Source: Pseudomonadota bacterium (GTDB lineage Bacteria; Pseudomonadota; Gammaproteobacteria; Burkholderiales; Burkholderiaceae_C). Taken from it: a DNA stretch of 64,000 bases. Location: positions 26,194 to 90,193 of the forward strand of contig CAUJHV010000035.1 in the NCBI GenBank assembly GCA_963205115.1, read 5' to 3'. The translations under genes and the position numbers were made by a program. The notes under the pieces are model-generated. The model saw nothing but the letters and a program-made list of their open reading frames with translations. It ran no database searches and had not been told where the DNA came from. Every line of letters starts with the position of its first letter. The stretch's first letter is position 1. Of this stretch, positions 1-8,227 are shown piece after piece.

Positions 1-196
1 GCTGCTGCGTGTGGCAGTAGACGCAGCCGTTGGCGATGTAGACCTCGCGCCCGCGCAACTCGGTGCTGGTGTAGGGCGAAAGCCCCGGCAGCGGCTGCAC
101 GTTGCGTACCTGAAGGTAGGGCAGGATCACCAGCGCAGTCGCCGAGAACAACAGCGTCACCATGGCGCCGGAGATGAGCTTGATGGCGTTGTTCAT
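1..196 (-). CDS. ccoO: cbb3-type oxidase cytochrome c subunit CcoO (partial)
   Basis: This is the N-terminal 65 residues of a gene running off the left edge. Translation from the ATG at 196 gives an N-terminal membrane anchor (about residues 5-27) followed by a GREVYIANGCVYCH stretch with a CxxCH heme c site (C58, C61, H62), typical of the mono-heme CcoO subunit that passes electrons to subunit I. The ATG overlaps the stop of the upstream ccoN-like gene (ATGA), so the two are translationally coupled. The rest of the protein lies outside the window. Confidence 0.85.
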   Translation of the reverse strand, partial: MNNAIKLISGAMVTLLFSATALVILPYLQVRNVQPLPGLSPYTSTELRGREVYIANGCVYCHTQQ

Positions 197-1839
197 GCCG
201 TGGCCCCCTTGCGGAACAGCTGTCGGAACAGCGCAGGCTGGTCGCGCGTCGGCCCGAAGCCCAGGATCAGCGCAAGGAAGTGCGCCGCAAAGAAGAGATG
301 GCCCAGCAGCATCAGCGCGCCGCCGATGCTGCGGGCGCGCAGGTAGGGCAGCGTCACCGCCACCGATTCGATGAAGGGCCGCGTGGCGTCCAGCATCGCC
401 TGGCCCTGCAGCCAGCCGCCGATGGTCAGGCTCACGAAGTACAGCGCGATGCCGGCGCTGACGAGCCAGAAGTGCGCCGTGATCATCCACGGGAAGGGCC
501 ACTCGCGGGCCGTGATGCGCGGCAGCACGAAGTACATCGCGCCGAAGAAGACGAAGCTGATGAAGCCGTACATGCCCAGATGCGCATGGGCGATGGTGAA
601 GTGCGTGAAGTGGGTGACGTCGTTGACGCTGCGCAGCGCCTCGAACGAGCCCTGCAGCGAACTGGCCGTGTACATCAGCCCGCCCGCGCCCACGAAGCGC
701 AGCGTGGGTGACCAGCGGAAGGTGGCCAGGTGCCCCTGCAGCGTCTGGAACTGGTTCACCGTGAAGGCGGCCACGGGGATGATCATCATCATGCTCTGCA
801 CGATGGACAGCGTGACCATCCACTCCGGCACCGGGCCGCCGATCAGGTGGTGGCCGCCGACCTGGCCGTAGAAGAAGGCCAGCGCCCAGAAGCCCAGCAG
901 CGACAGGTTGTAGGACTGGATCGGCCGGCCGATCACCTTGGGCAGGAAGTAGTAGATCGAGGCCAGGGCCAGCGGCGTGTAGAACAGACCCAGCACGTTG
1001 TGGCCGAACCACCAGTTGGTGGCCGCCTGCTCCACGCCCCGGTGCAGGCCGGGAAACTTCGCGACGATGAACAGCACCGGCAGCCAGAACAGCGCGCAGG
1101 CCATGTACCAGACCGAGACGTAGATGTGCGCCACGCGCCGCCGCGCCAGCGTGAAGATCAGCGGCAGTGCCATCAGCGCACCGCCCACGGCAAAGAGGAT
1201 GCCGATCTGCCAGGGGATCTCCAGCCACTCCAGCCCGTCGCTGATGCCCACGGCGATGCTGCCCAGCCCCGCGATGAGTGCCGCGTTCCAGCACACCGCG
1301 CCGGCGAAGGCAAAGCGCCCGCCCTGCAGCGGCGTCTGCAGCAGCCGCGGAATCACGAACATCGCCACGCCCAGCCCCGCCATGGGCGCCCAGCCGTAGG
1401 CCACGATGTTGAGGTGGATGACACGGATGCGGCCAAAGGTCAGCCAGGCCTGCTGGACCAGCCAGTCGGGCTCGTGCAGCTTGATCGATGCCGTGAGGCC
1501 GGCGGCGGACGCCACCACCAGCCACACCATCGCGCAGCAGAAGAAGAAGAACACCAACGGTGCAGTCGATGCGTCGGCATCGGCACGCGCGGCCAGCTCG
1601 TCGGCATCTGCGGTGCCGGCTTGCGCGGCACCGGCCCGGTCCACGGCGCCTTGCAGGCTGTGCTGCGCGGCGCGCGCGGCGGCGGGCTCTTCGATGCGGC
1701 CGATCTCGCCCGGGGCGAAGATCACCTCGGCGCCCTTGCTGCGGCGATCGAACAGACCCTTTTGCTGCGAGACGATGAACACCAGCAGCGCGACGAAGGA
1801 CAGGACAAAGGCCGACAGCAGGATGGCAACGGTATTCAT
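193..1839 (-). CDS. ccoN: cbb3-like heme-copper oxidase subunit I with N-terminal extension
   Basis: Catalytic membrane subunit of the heme-copper oxidase superfamily, about 548 residues. Family hallmarks are the helix-II heme ligand in [11 protein letters not shown] (H142), the CuB region WWFGHNVLG with a later GGHHLIGG, and the paired heme ligands in [10 protein letters not shown]. The start is taken as ATG 1839, which overlaps the stop of the ferredoxin gene (ATGA); an in-frame GTG lies four codons upstream. The first about 95 residues are unusual: one membrane helix (3-24), a QQKGLFD segment reminiscent of CcoS, then an Ala/Asp-rich linker. Given the NsrR-type control region upstream, it could be a nitric-oxide-tolerant oxidase or an NO-reducing relative; sequence alone does not decide. 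Confidence 0.85.
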   Translation of the reverse strand: MNTVAILLSAFVLSFVALLVFIVSQQKGLFDRRSKGAEVIFAPGEIGRIEEPAAARAAQHSLQGAVDRAGAAQAGTADADELAARADADASTAPLVFFFFCCAMVWLVVASAAGLTASIKLHEPDWLVQQAWLTFGRIRVIHLNIVAYGWAPMAGLGVAMFVIPRLLQTPLQGGRFAFAGAVCWNAALIAGLGSIAVGISDGLEWLEIPWQIGILFAVGGALMALPLIFTLARRRVAHIYVSVWYMACALFWLPVLFIVAKFPGLHRGVEQAATNWWFGHNVLGLFYTPLALASIYYFLPKVIGRPIQSYNLSLLGFWALAFFYGQVGGHHLIGGPVPEWMVTLSIVQSMMMIIPVAAFTVNQFQTLQGHLATFRWSPTLRFVGAGGLMYTASSLQGSFEALRSVNDVTHFTHFTIAHAHLGMYGFISFVFFGAMYFVLPRITAREWPFPWMITAHFWLVSAGIALYFVSLTIGGWLQGQAMLDATRPFIESVAVTLPYLRARSIGGALMLLGHLFFAAHFLALILGFGPTRDQPALFRQLFRKGATA

Positions 1840-2168
1840 GGCGGTCCACACTCGAGTTCAGCGCGTTTGTCGGTGACCTCGCTCCACGCCTGGGCGTCCG
1901 GCAAGGCCTTCTTGCTCCGGGTGATGGGCTTCCAGGTACGCGCCAACCGGGCATTCAGCGCGATGAAGTCCTGCTGGTCGGCAGGCACGTCCTCTTCGGC
2001 GTAGATCGCCGACACCGGGCACTCGGCCACACAGACGTTGCAGTCGATGCACTCGTCGGGTTCGATGACGAGGAAGTTGGGTCCCTCGCGGAAGGCGTCG
2101 ACCGGGCAGACATCCACGCAGTCGGTGTACTTGCAGCGGATGCAGGCCTCCGTGACGACAAAAGTCAT
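1836..2168 (-). CDS. fdxA: 7Fe ferredoxin FdxA
   Basis: Small electron carrier of 110 residues with the FdxA signature: a [14 protein letters not shown] cluster motif near the N-terminus and [12 protein letters not shown] about 30 residues later, binding one 3Fe-4S or 4Fe-4S and one 4Fe-4S cluster. The start is ATG 2168, chosen because [12 protein letters not shown] is the usual family N-terminus and an AGGAG box lies just upstream; a longer frame to 2318 runs through the operator. It is the first gene of an operon with the ccoN-like and ccoO genes, each coupled by an ATGA overlap. This suggests it donates electrons to, or repairs, the NO-related machinery. Confidence 0.92.
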   Translation of the reverse strand: MTFVVTEACIRCKYTDCVDVCPVDAFREGPNFLVIEPDECIDCNVCVAECPVSAIYAEEDVPADQQDFIALNARLARTWKPITRSKKALPDAQAWSEVTDKRAELECGPP

Positions 2169-2245
2169 GGGCGCGACTCCTGAGGGCCGGCCGCAGCCGG
2201 CACCGCCGGGGCACAGCGATGGACGAGCCGGGCGACGGGCTACAA

Positions 2246-2268
2246 AAGATTCATTTGCGATGCATCTT
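2246..2268. promoter_or_regulatory. NsrR-type operator
   Basis: A 23-bp imperfect palindrome made of AAGATTCATTT, one spacer base, and CGATGCATCTT. It has the 11-1-11 layout and near-consensus bases of the NsrR box (AAGATGCATTT-N-AAATGCATCTT). It sits between the divergent fdxA operon (start 2168) and nsrR (start 2321), where an NO-sensing repressor could control both. The assignment to NsrR is inferred from the match and the adjacent nsrR gene. Confidence 0.75.
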
Positions 2269-2320
2269 AAAGCTGAAAACGGGTCAAACACATATACTCG
2301 ATACCTCTTTGGGGGCATCC

Positions 2321-2839
2321 ATGCGTCTTGCCGAATACACCGACTACACCCTGCGCGTGCTGATGTATTGCGCGACGCGGCCGCAGCAGATGGTGACCAT
2401 CAGCGAGCTGGCCCAGACCCACGGCTTGTCGCGCAACCACCTGATGAAGATCGTCACCGACCTTGGCCGCCAGGGCGTGCTGCAGACCACGCGTGGCCGC
2501 GGCGGCGGCCTGCAGCTGTTGAAGGATCCCGCACGCATCCGCGTCGGCGACGTGGTGCGTGCATCCGAGACCGACTTCCGCCTGGTGGAGTGTTTCGCGC
2601 CCGACAGCAACCTGTGCACGCTGAGCGGCTCATGCCGCCTCAAGCGCGTGTTCGACGCCGCGCTGCGCGCCTATTTCAAGGAGCTCGATGGTGTGACGCT
2701 GGCCGATATTGCCGGGCCGCCGATCTCGGCGCCGGGCGCTCGGCGCGCGTTGTCGCCAAAGGGCCGTCACCCGGCGAAGGCAGTGACCGTGTCCGCAAGC
2801 CTTCGCCAGCCTGCGAGAAAGGGGACATCCCATGCGTAA
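2321..2839 (+). CDS. nsrR: NO-sensing Rrf2-family repressor NsrR
   Basis: Rrf2-family transcription factor of 172 residues. It starts with [14 protein letters not shown] and contains the winged-helix region ([20 protein letters not shown]) followed by the wing TTRGRGGGL. The three cluster-ligand cysteines occur in the NsrR arrangement [16 protein letters not shown]. The start is ATG 2321; a frame open from 2219 lacks family similarity before this point. NsrR normally represses NO-detoxification genes until NO attacks its Fe-S cluster. The operator at 2246-2268 suggests it controls itself and the divergent fdxA operon. The C-terminal about 35 residues are a poorly conserved basic tail. Confidence 0.9.
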   Translation: MRLAEYTDYTLRVLMYCATRPQQMVTISELAQTHGLSRNHLMKIVTDLGRQGVLQTTRGRGGGLQLLKDPARIRVGDVVRASETDFRLVECFAPDSNLCTLSGSCRLKRVFDAALRAYFKELDGVTLADIAGPPISAPGARRALSPKGRHPAKAVTVSASLRQPARKGTSHA

Positions 2840-3407
2840 TCCATCCGCTTCCGTGATGCGTCTGGACCTGCCGGGGCACGCCTCGCCAGCTGTCGGCTTC
2901 GAAGTGCCGCTGGAGATGCTGGCGGCCTGCCACGGCCGTGTGCAAGACCAGTGCGGCACGCTGCGCCGACTCGTCGCGCACCTGGCCAGCCACGGTGTCG
3001 ACATGCCGGCGCGCGAAGCCGCCGCTGCGGTGATGCGTTATTTCGATACCGCCGCGCGCCTGCACCACGACGACGAAGAGGTCGACCTCTTTCCGGCGTT
3101 GCTGGAGAGCATGGCCGGGTCCGACGCGGTGTGCGTGCGCGATCTGGCCGAATCGCTGACGGCCGAACACCGCGAACTCGAGCGCTGCTGGCGCAGCCTG
3201 CGCCAGCGCCTGGTGCGTGTGGCCGACGGTGAATCCGCCGAGCTGCCGATGCACGACGCGCTGACCTTCATCGGCCTGTACGAGCGGCACATGGCGCGCG
3301 AAGACGACGAGTTGCTGCCGATGGCCCAGCGCCTGTTGAGCGAGCCCGAGCTGGAACGCATCGGCCGGTCCATGCGTGCGCGCCGGGGCGTCGCGGATCC
3401 GGCGTGA
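2832..3407 (+). CDS. hemerythrin HHE-domain protein
   Basis: A 191-residue four-helix-bundle protein with hemerythrin-type iron ligands: H34 in AACHGRVQDQ, the RLHHDDEEVDLFP motif, TAEHRELE, and YERHMAREDDEL. Such proteins bind O2 or NO at a di-iron site or help repair Fe-S centres. It overlaps the end of nsrR by 8 bases and is probably cotranscribed with it, supporting a role in NO or oxidative stress. The next gene starts inside its stop codon. Confidence 0.85.
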   Translation: MRNPSASVMRLDLPGHASPAVGFEVPLEMLAACHGRVQDQCGTLRRLVAHLASHGVDMPAREAAAAVMRYFDTAARLHHDDEEVDLFPALLESMAGSDAVCVRDLAESLTAEHRELERCWRSLRQRLVRVADGESAELPMHDALTFIGLYERHMAREDDELLPMAQRLLSEPELERIGRSMRARRGVADPA

Positions 3408-4198
3408 AGCTGCACATCCTGTCGGACCTGCACCTGGGCTTTGGTGCGATGGACCGACCGGTGACCCAGGCCGACGTGGTCGTGCTGGCCGGCGACATCG
3501 CTCGCCCGCAGGAGGCCGTGGCCTGGGCGCGGGGCTTCGACAAGCCGGTGCTCTACGTGCCCGGCAACCACGAGTTCTACGGCAGCAGCCTGGACGCCAC
3601 GCACGAGCAGCTGCTGCGCCTGTGCGAAGGCGGCCAGGTCCATCTGCTGGACGATCGCGAGCTCATCCTCGGCGGCGTGCGCTTCCTGGGCAGCACCTTG
3701 TGGACCGACTTCGAGCTGTTCGACGACCCGGCGCAGCGTGCGGCGTCGAAGGAACAGGCCCGCCTGCTCCTGCGCGACTTCAGCCGCATCCGCATGCGCG
3801 AATCCTCGGCGGAGCTGTTCACGCCGGAAGCATCCGCCCAACTTTTCAAGCGCCACGCGAACTGGCTGCAGACCCGGCTGGCCGTGGATCATGACGGGCC
3901 CACGGTGGTCATCACGCACCATGCACCGTCACGCCACAGCATCCACCCGCGCTTCGCCGGTTCGCTGCTGAACGCCTGCTTCGTCTCCGACGCCGCCTAC
4001 CTGCTGCGCGGTGACCGCGTCGCGCTGTGGATCCACGGGCATGTGCACGACAGCATGGACCACGTGGTCAACGGCACGCGCGTGCTGTGCAACCCGCGCG
4101 GCTACTCGCGCGGCGGTGTCGACGAGAACCCGTTGTTCGACCCGAACCTGGTGGTCGGGGTGGGCACGGACGGTTTCGGGGTGCACAACGGGAATTAA
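3404..4198 (+). CDS. metallophosphoesterase
   Basis: Calcineurin-like phosphoesterase of 264 residues with all the metal-site motifs in order: LSDLHLGF near the N-terminus, VLAGDI, GNHEF, THHAPS and IHGHVH. The substrate is not evident. The start is GTG 3404, forming a GTGA overlap with the hemerythrin-like gene, so nsrR, the HHE gene and this gene look like one operon. An NO-related function is only suggested by position. Confidence 0.88.
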   Translation: MKLHILSDLHLGFGAMDRPVTQADVVVLAGDIARPQEAVAWARGFDKPVLYVPGNHEFYGSSLDATHEQLLRLCEGGQVHLLDDRELILGGVRFLGSTLWTDFELFDDPAQRAASKEQARLLLRDFSRIRMRESSAELFTPEASAQLFKRHANWLQTRLAVDHDGPTVVITHHAPSRHSIHPRFAGSLLNACFVSDAAYLLRGDRVALWIHGHVHDSMDHVVNGTRVLCNPRGYSRGGVDENPLFDPNLVVGVGTDGFGVHNGN

Positions 4199-4251
4199 AA
4201 CCAGGCAACCCCCATCTAACAGCTGTAGACCCGATCCCGATGGAGGCCCGC

Positions 4252-4965
4252 ATGAACGACGTCGCACTGGCCCAGGCCCGCCCACTGACCGACCAGACCG
4301 CCGATGCCACGCTCGCCGCGCGCGCCGCCGAAGGTGACGATGGCGCGTTCTCGCGCATCATGCGGCGGCACAACCGGCTGCTGTTCCGCACGGCGCGCAG
4401 CATCCTCAAGAGCGATGCCGAGGCCGAAGACGCGCTGCAGGAGGCCTATCTGCGTGCCTGGCGCGCGATGGGCAGCTTTCGCGCCGAGGCGCGCCTGTCG
4501 ACCTGGCTGGTGCGCATCGTCATCAACGAGGCGCTGGGCCGGCTGCGACGCCGCGGCGCCCAGGTGCTGCCCTTCGATTCGACGATCGACCTCGAGGACA
4601 TCCCCACGGAAGACCTGATGGAAGCCGACCCCGACGACCGGCCGGACCGCGCCGCCATGCGTTCTGAATTGCGCGTGCTGATGGAAGGCTGCATCGATGC
4701 CCTGCCGGAGGCCTTCCGCACGGTCTTCGTGCTGCGGGCCGTCGAAGACCTGAGCGTCGAGGAAGTCTCTGAAGCCCTGGGCCTGCCGCAGGCCACGGTG
4801 CGCACGCGCTTCTTCCGCGCGCGCGGCCTGTTGCGCGAAGGGCTGGCGCGGGATGTCGACCGGGCGGTGGCCGATGCGTTTTCATTCGACGGCGAACGCT
4901 GCGACCGCATCGTGGCCACGGTGATGGCCCAGCTGGGCGCGCACGGCAAGCCGCGCGGGGCATGA
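4252..4965 (+). CDS. ECF-type RNA polymerase sigma factor
   Basis: Sigma-70 family protein of 237 residues. Region 2 is recognisable (DAEDALQEAYLRAWRAMGSF and STWLVRIVINEALGRLRR), as is the region 4 helix-turn-helix (LSVEEVSEALGLPQATVRTR). The start is ATG 4252, preceded by GGAGG at 4242-4246; the open frame continues upstream to 4027 but without sigma similarity. No anti-sigma factor lies next to it, and its regulon cannot be read from this window. Confidence 0.9.
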   Translation: MNDVALAQARPLTDQTADATLAARAAEGDDGAFSRIMRRHNRLLFRTARSILKSDAEAEDALQEAYLRAWRAMGSFRAEARLSTWLVRIVINEALGRLRRRGAQVLPFDSTIDLEDIPTEDLMEADPDDRPDRAAMRSELRVLMEGCIDALPEAFRTVFVLRAVEDLSVEEVSEALGLPQATVRTRFFRARGLLREGLARDVDRAVADAFSFDGERCDRIVATVMAQLGAHGKPRGA

Positions 4966-5045
4966 GGCCCGCAGGCTTCGTGCCGTGCTTTCTCCGATGT
5001 CCGTGCCTGCGGCGATGACCACATGGATGGAAGGTGGCGACCGCC

Positions 5046-5954
5046 ATGAACAAAGTGCTCGGGACCCTCGGCGACCGGCTCGCGCGCTTCCTGCTGGCGC
5101 CGCGGCCGCACGGCGCGATGGTGGCCACGGTCTCGCCCGAGCAGCTCGAGGCCGCCTTGCGACCCGGCGATGTGCTGCTGGTCGAAGGCCAGTCGCGCAT
5201 CAGCATGGCCATCAAGGTGCTGACGCAATCGAACTGGTCGCATGCGGCGCTGTTTGTCGGCCGCGCATGGGCTGGCGGCACCGCCGGACCCGAGCCACTG
5301 ACCCTGATCGAGGCGGATCTGCGGGCCGGCGTGCGCGCCGTGCCACTGAGCGCCTACGGGCACATGCACACGCGCATCTGCCGTCCGGTCGGGCTGGCGG
5401 CCGGCGAGATCGAGCAGCTGATCGCCTACGCGATCGGGCGTCTGGGTCAGCAGTACGACCTCAGAAACCTCTTTGACCTGGCGCGCTACCTGCTGCCTGC
5501 GCCACCGGTGCCCATGCACTGGCGGCGGCGCATGATCGCGCTGGGCAGCGGCGACCCGTCGCGTGCGATCTGTTCCACCTTGATCGCCGAAGCCTTCCAG
5601 CAGGTGCGCTATCCCGTGCTGCCCGAAGTGACCTGCCTGGACGCCGTGGACCGCGCCGGCCGGCATTGCCAGCGCGAGCTGCTGCACATCCGCCACCACA
5701 GTCTGTACGCGCCGCGGGACTTCGATGTGTCGCCGTATTTCGACGTCGTCAAGCCCACGCTGCTGCCTGGCTTCGATCCCCACCGGCTGGCCTGGGATGC
5801 GGCCTCGTACGCCGAGCTCGCCGAACTCACCCAGCTCGACGGCTTGCCGGGCAGGCAGCCGGCAGGCGCACTTGGCGATGGGCGCGTGCCTGCCGGCCAC
5901 GATGGGCGTTCCGGGCACGCGGCAGGCGGCCGCGGCGCGTCCCCGGCCGCATGA
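5046..5954 (+). CDS. YiiX/YebB-like papain-fold hydrolase (peptidase C92 type)
   Basis: About 302 residues resembling the circularly permuted NlpC/P60 (C92) family. Supporting motifs are LRPGDVLLVEG, the likely catalytic histidine in NWSHAALFVG, and the likely nucleophile cysteine in RAICSTLIAEAFQ about 100 residues later, the order expected of the permuted fold. ATG 5046 is preferred over GTG 5034 because the GTG adds only four residues. Members may act on lipids or cell-wall amides; the substrate is unknown. It is joined to the next gene by an ATGA overlap. Confidence 0.75.
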   Translation: MNKVLGTLGDRLARFLLAPRPHGAMVATVSPEQLEAALRPGDVLLVEGQSRISMAIKVLTQSNWSHAALFVGRAWAGGTAGPEPLTLIEADLRAGVRAVPLSAYGHMHTRICRPVGLAAGEIEQLIAYAIGRLGQQYDLRNLFDLARYLLPAPPVPMHWRRRMIALGSGDPSRAICSTLIAEAFQQVRYPVLPEVTCLDAVDRAGRHCQRELLHIRHHSLYAPRDFDVSPYFDVVKPTLLPGFDPHRLAWDAASYAELAELTQLDGLPGRQPAGALGDGRVPAGHDGRSGHAAGGRGASPAA

Positions 5955-6568
5955 ACGCGCCGGCACGCGCTGCAGGGCCGTCGGACGCCGCACTGCAGCG
6001 TCTGCTGCGGGAGGTGCGGGCCTGCACCTTGTGCGCGCCGCATCTGCCGCTGCCCCCGCGTCCGGTGCTGCAGGCGGCGTCGTCGGCGCGCATCCTGATC
6101 GCCGGCCAGGCGCCGGGGCGCAAGGTCGCGGCCAGCGGCATCCCCTTCGACGACGCCAGTGGCGACCGGCTGCGGGCCTGGATGGGCATTGACCGAAACG
6201 CGTTCTACGACCCCACGCGCATCGCCATCGTGCCGATGGGTCTGTGCTATCCGGGCAAGGGCCCGTCGGGCGATCAGCCGCCGCGCCCCGAATGTGCACC
6301 GGCCTGGCGCGCCCGACTGCTGGCGCAGCTGCCGGGCATTCGGCTCACGCTGGCGATCGGCACCTACGCACAGGCCTGGCATCTTGTGCCGGCCGCAGGC
6401 ACGACCCTGACCGCGACCGTGCGCGCGTGGGGTGAGGCCGGCGCGCAGGTGCTGCCGTTGCCGCATCCCAGCCCGCGCAACAACGGCTGGCTTCGCCACC
6501 ACCCGTGGTTCGAAGCCGAACTGCTGCCGGACCTCCAGGCGCGCGTGCGGGCCTTGCTGGCGGGTTGA
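5951..6568 (+). CDS. uracil-DNA glycosylase family protein
   Basis: 205-residue member of the UDG superfamily. It has the CTLCA motif near the N-terminus, the GQAPGRK phosphate/uracil-binding loop at about residue 52, a central VPMGLCYPG segment and the C-terminal PLPHPSPRNNGW motif. This matches the UDG-like proteins found near other repair or hydrolase genes; only two N-terminal cysteines are seen, so the classical 4Fe-4S cluster of family 4 UDGs looks incomplete. ATG 5951 overlaps the stop of the previous gene. Whether it excises uracil is untested. Confidence 0.82.
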   Translation: MNAPARAAGPSDAALQRLLREVRACTLCAPHLPLPPRPVLQAASSARILIAGQAPGRKVAASGIPFDDASGDRLRAWMGIDRNAFYDPTRIAIVPMGLCYPGKGPSGDQPPRPECAPAWRARLLAQLPGIRLTLAIGTYAQAWHLVPAAGTTLTATVRAWGEAGAQVLPLPHPSPRNNGWLRHHPWFEAELLPDLQARVRALLAG

Positions 6569-6589
6569 TCCCGACGCGACGCTTTCGGT

Positions 6590-6880
6590 TCAGCGGCCGG
6601 TGGCTGGCGGCGTGGCAGCGGCGCGTGTGGCGGCGGCGCCTGCCGCACCGGGCATGGCGGGGCGCGTCAACACGATCTGCCGAGTCGTGGCCGAGGCGCC
6701 CGCCGTGGCGCGGTAGCAGTGGCTGCCGCTGGTCTTGCGCGCCTGCTGGCAGGCATCGGCCGCGCTGTTGCCGTTGGGGCCCCAGAAGGTCGTGGCACCG
6801 ATGGCCAGCGCCCCGGCCAGGACGGGGGCGATGGTGTCGGCCCGATGGCCCAGCAGGGTCGATGTGAGTGCATGGGCCAT
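6590..6880 (-). CDS. small hypothetical protein
   Basis: 96-residue frame with a clear ribosome-binding site (AGGAG, 5 bases before ATG 6880). The N-terminal half is plausible protein (PVLAGALAIGATTFWGPNG, with a hydrophobic stretch), while the C-terminal half is Ala/Thr-rich low complexity. It has two cysteines (about residues 44 and 54). No family is recognised. It is convergent with the UDG-family gene. Confidence 0.45.
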   Translation of the reverse strand: MAHALTSTLLGHRADTIAPVLAGALAIGATTFWGPNGNSAADACQQARKTSGSHCYRATAGASATTRQIVLTRPAMPGAAGAAATRAAATPPATGR

Positions 6881-7369
6881 GAGGACTCCTGGTGGCGACG
6901 CGTGCGTGATTTTGTGGTCGGCATCTCTGGCGCGTCACGCGATGATCTAGGGATGTGTCATACATCCTGGGGAGGCCGCGACAGCCGGTCACCGATGGAC
7001 TCTTGACGGGGTTGGCCGTCGATTGTCCGGCCACCGCCATCCGGAGGTCCCGCGTGGATGTGCGGCGCCGACGTTACAACCGTGTCCAGCGGTAGGGCGG
7101 TGCGCACCGGCCAGGTACCGAAGCGGTGCGCACGAGTCACCTCGCAGGAGATCATCGAGGTGAACGTTAGGGTTCAGGGCGCCGGCTGTGCCGGGTCACC
7201 CCGGACCGGCCCGCGGGTGATGACCGGTTGGCGTCGCCGGGGTCGGGTTGGGGTGCGGTTGACGCATGGCCCCGTGACCTGTGCTGTCCAGGCCACGCCG
7301 GTGTCGACGTGCTGCACGCGGACGATCCGTCGCCCCGTGCCGAAGACCGGGCGCGACCTGGGCGTCGGG
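6881..7369. other. 489-bp intergenic region
   Basis: No convincing gene. The left end carries the ribosome-binding site of the small minus-strand gene and an inverted repeat at 6951-6967. The rest is GC-rich, contains only short shadow frames on both strands, and ends at the stop of the SDR gene. Confidence 0.5.
6951..6967. promoter_or_regulatory. inverted repeat, possible operator
   Basis: A perfect 6-bp inverted repeat (GGATGT, 5-base spacer GTCAT, ACATCC) about 70 bp upstream of the small minus-strand gene starting at 6880. Its place fits a repressor or activator site, but no regulator is implicated. Confidence 0.3.
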
Positions 7370-8218
7370 TCAATCGTCCGGGTGCCCGCCGGGCGGCGGG
7401 GCCGCAGCCGCCTTCATCTTCTGTGCATACCCTTGCCGCACAAGTTCCGACACCCGGTCGAACAGCGCCTCGGGGTCGCTGCGGCGCAGCGAGGCCAGCG
7501 CCGCCTCCATGCCCGTGGCCAGCACCAGTTCGCGCTGGCCCGCACGCATGGCGGCCAGGATGGCCTCGGCGGCCTGCGCCGGGGGCAGGCCGTTGTCGAT
7601 GGCCGGATCGCTTTCGCCGCGCTTCGTGCCGTCGCCCGTGAGCGCATTGCGCGACACGTCGGTGCGCACGGAGCCCGGCGCGATGACGTGTACCTGCAGG
7701 CCCAGGTGTTCGTTCTCGGCCCGCACGCTGTCGTGGTAACCGATCAAGCCATGCTTGGCCGCGCAGTAGGCCGATCGCAGCGGCACGCCGGCGATGCCCG
7801 CGACGCTGGAGATCGCCACGATGCGGCCGCCGCCCGCGGCCAGCATGCGTGGCAGCAGGGCCTGCGTCAGGGCGATGGGGCCCAGCAGGTCCACGTCGAT
7901 CACCTTGCGGTACACCGCGAAAGCCGTGTCGATGGCCAGCGAGCGCTGCGAGATGCCCGCGTTGTTGACCAGGCCGTGGATGCGGCCTTTCCACGCCCAC
8001 GCACGTTCGGCGATGGCCGGCAGCGCATCGAAGTCCGTGGCCTCGAAAGGCAGCACGAGCGCATCGCCGCAGTCCTTGGCCACTGCCTCCAGCGCATCCA
8101 CGTTGCGGCCGGAAAGCACGAGGTGTGCACCTTGCGCGGCCAGCGCGCGCGCCAGCGCCTCGCCGATGCCCGAAGACGCACCTGTCACCCACCAGCATTG
8201 ATCCTGGAACATCGTCAT
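7370..8218 (-). CDS. short-chain dehydrogenase/reductase
   Basis: 282-residue classical SDR. It has the Rossmann motif TGASSGIGEA near residue 13, NNAGIS, the catalytic serine in AISSVAG and the YCAAK active-site pair. These NAD(P)H enzymes reduce ketones or oxidise alcohols; the long C-terminal tail is typical of SDRs annotated as acyl- or steroid-type reductases. Its ATG (8218) lies 9 bp after the stop of the AraC-family gene, so the two are probably cotranscribed on the minus strand. The substrate is unknown. Confidence 0.9.
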   Translation of the reverse strand: MTMFQDQCWWVTGASSGIGEALARALAAQGAHLVLSGRNVDALEAVAKDCGDALVLPFEATDFDALPAIAERAWAWKGRIHGLVNNAGISQRSLAIDTAFAVYRKVIDVDLLGPIALTQALLPRMLAAGGGRIVAISSVAGIAGVPLRSAYCAAKHGLIGYHDSVRAENEHLGLQVHVIAPGSVRTDVSRNALTGDGTKRGESDPAIDNGLPPAQAAEAILAAMRAGQRELVLATGMEAALASLRRSDPEALFDRVSELVRQGYAQKMKAAAAPPPGGHPDD

Positions 8219-8227
8219 GTGGACTCC

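Noticed and set aside
730..2004. A long plus-strand frame (424 codons) across the ccoN-like and ferredoxin genes
   Set aside because: It is antisense to genes with clear family motifs, has no recognisable domains, and is a typical shadow frame of GC-rich DNA.
4446..6299. A 617-codon minus-strand frame over the sigma-factor, C92 and UDG genes
   Set aside because: Runs antisense through three genes with strong motif support.
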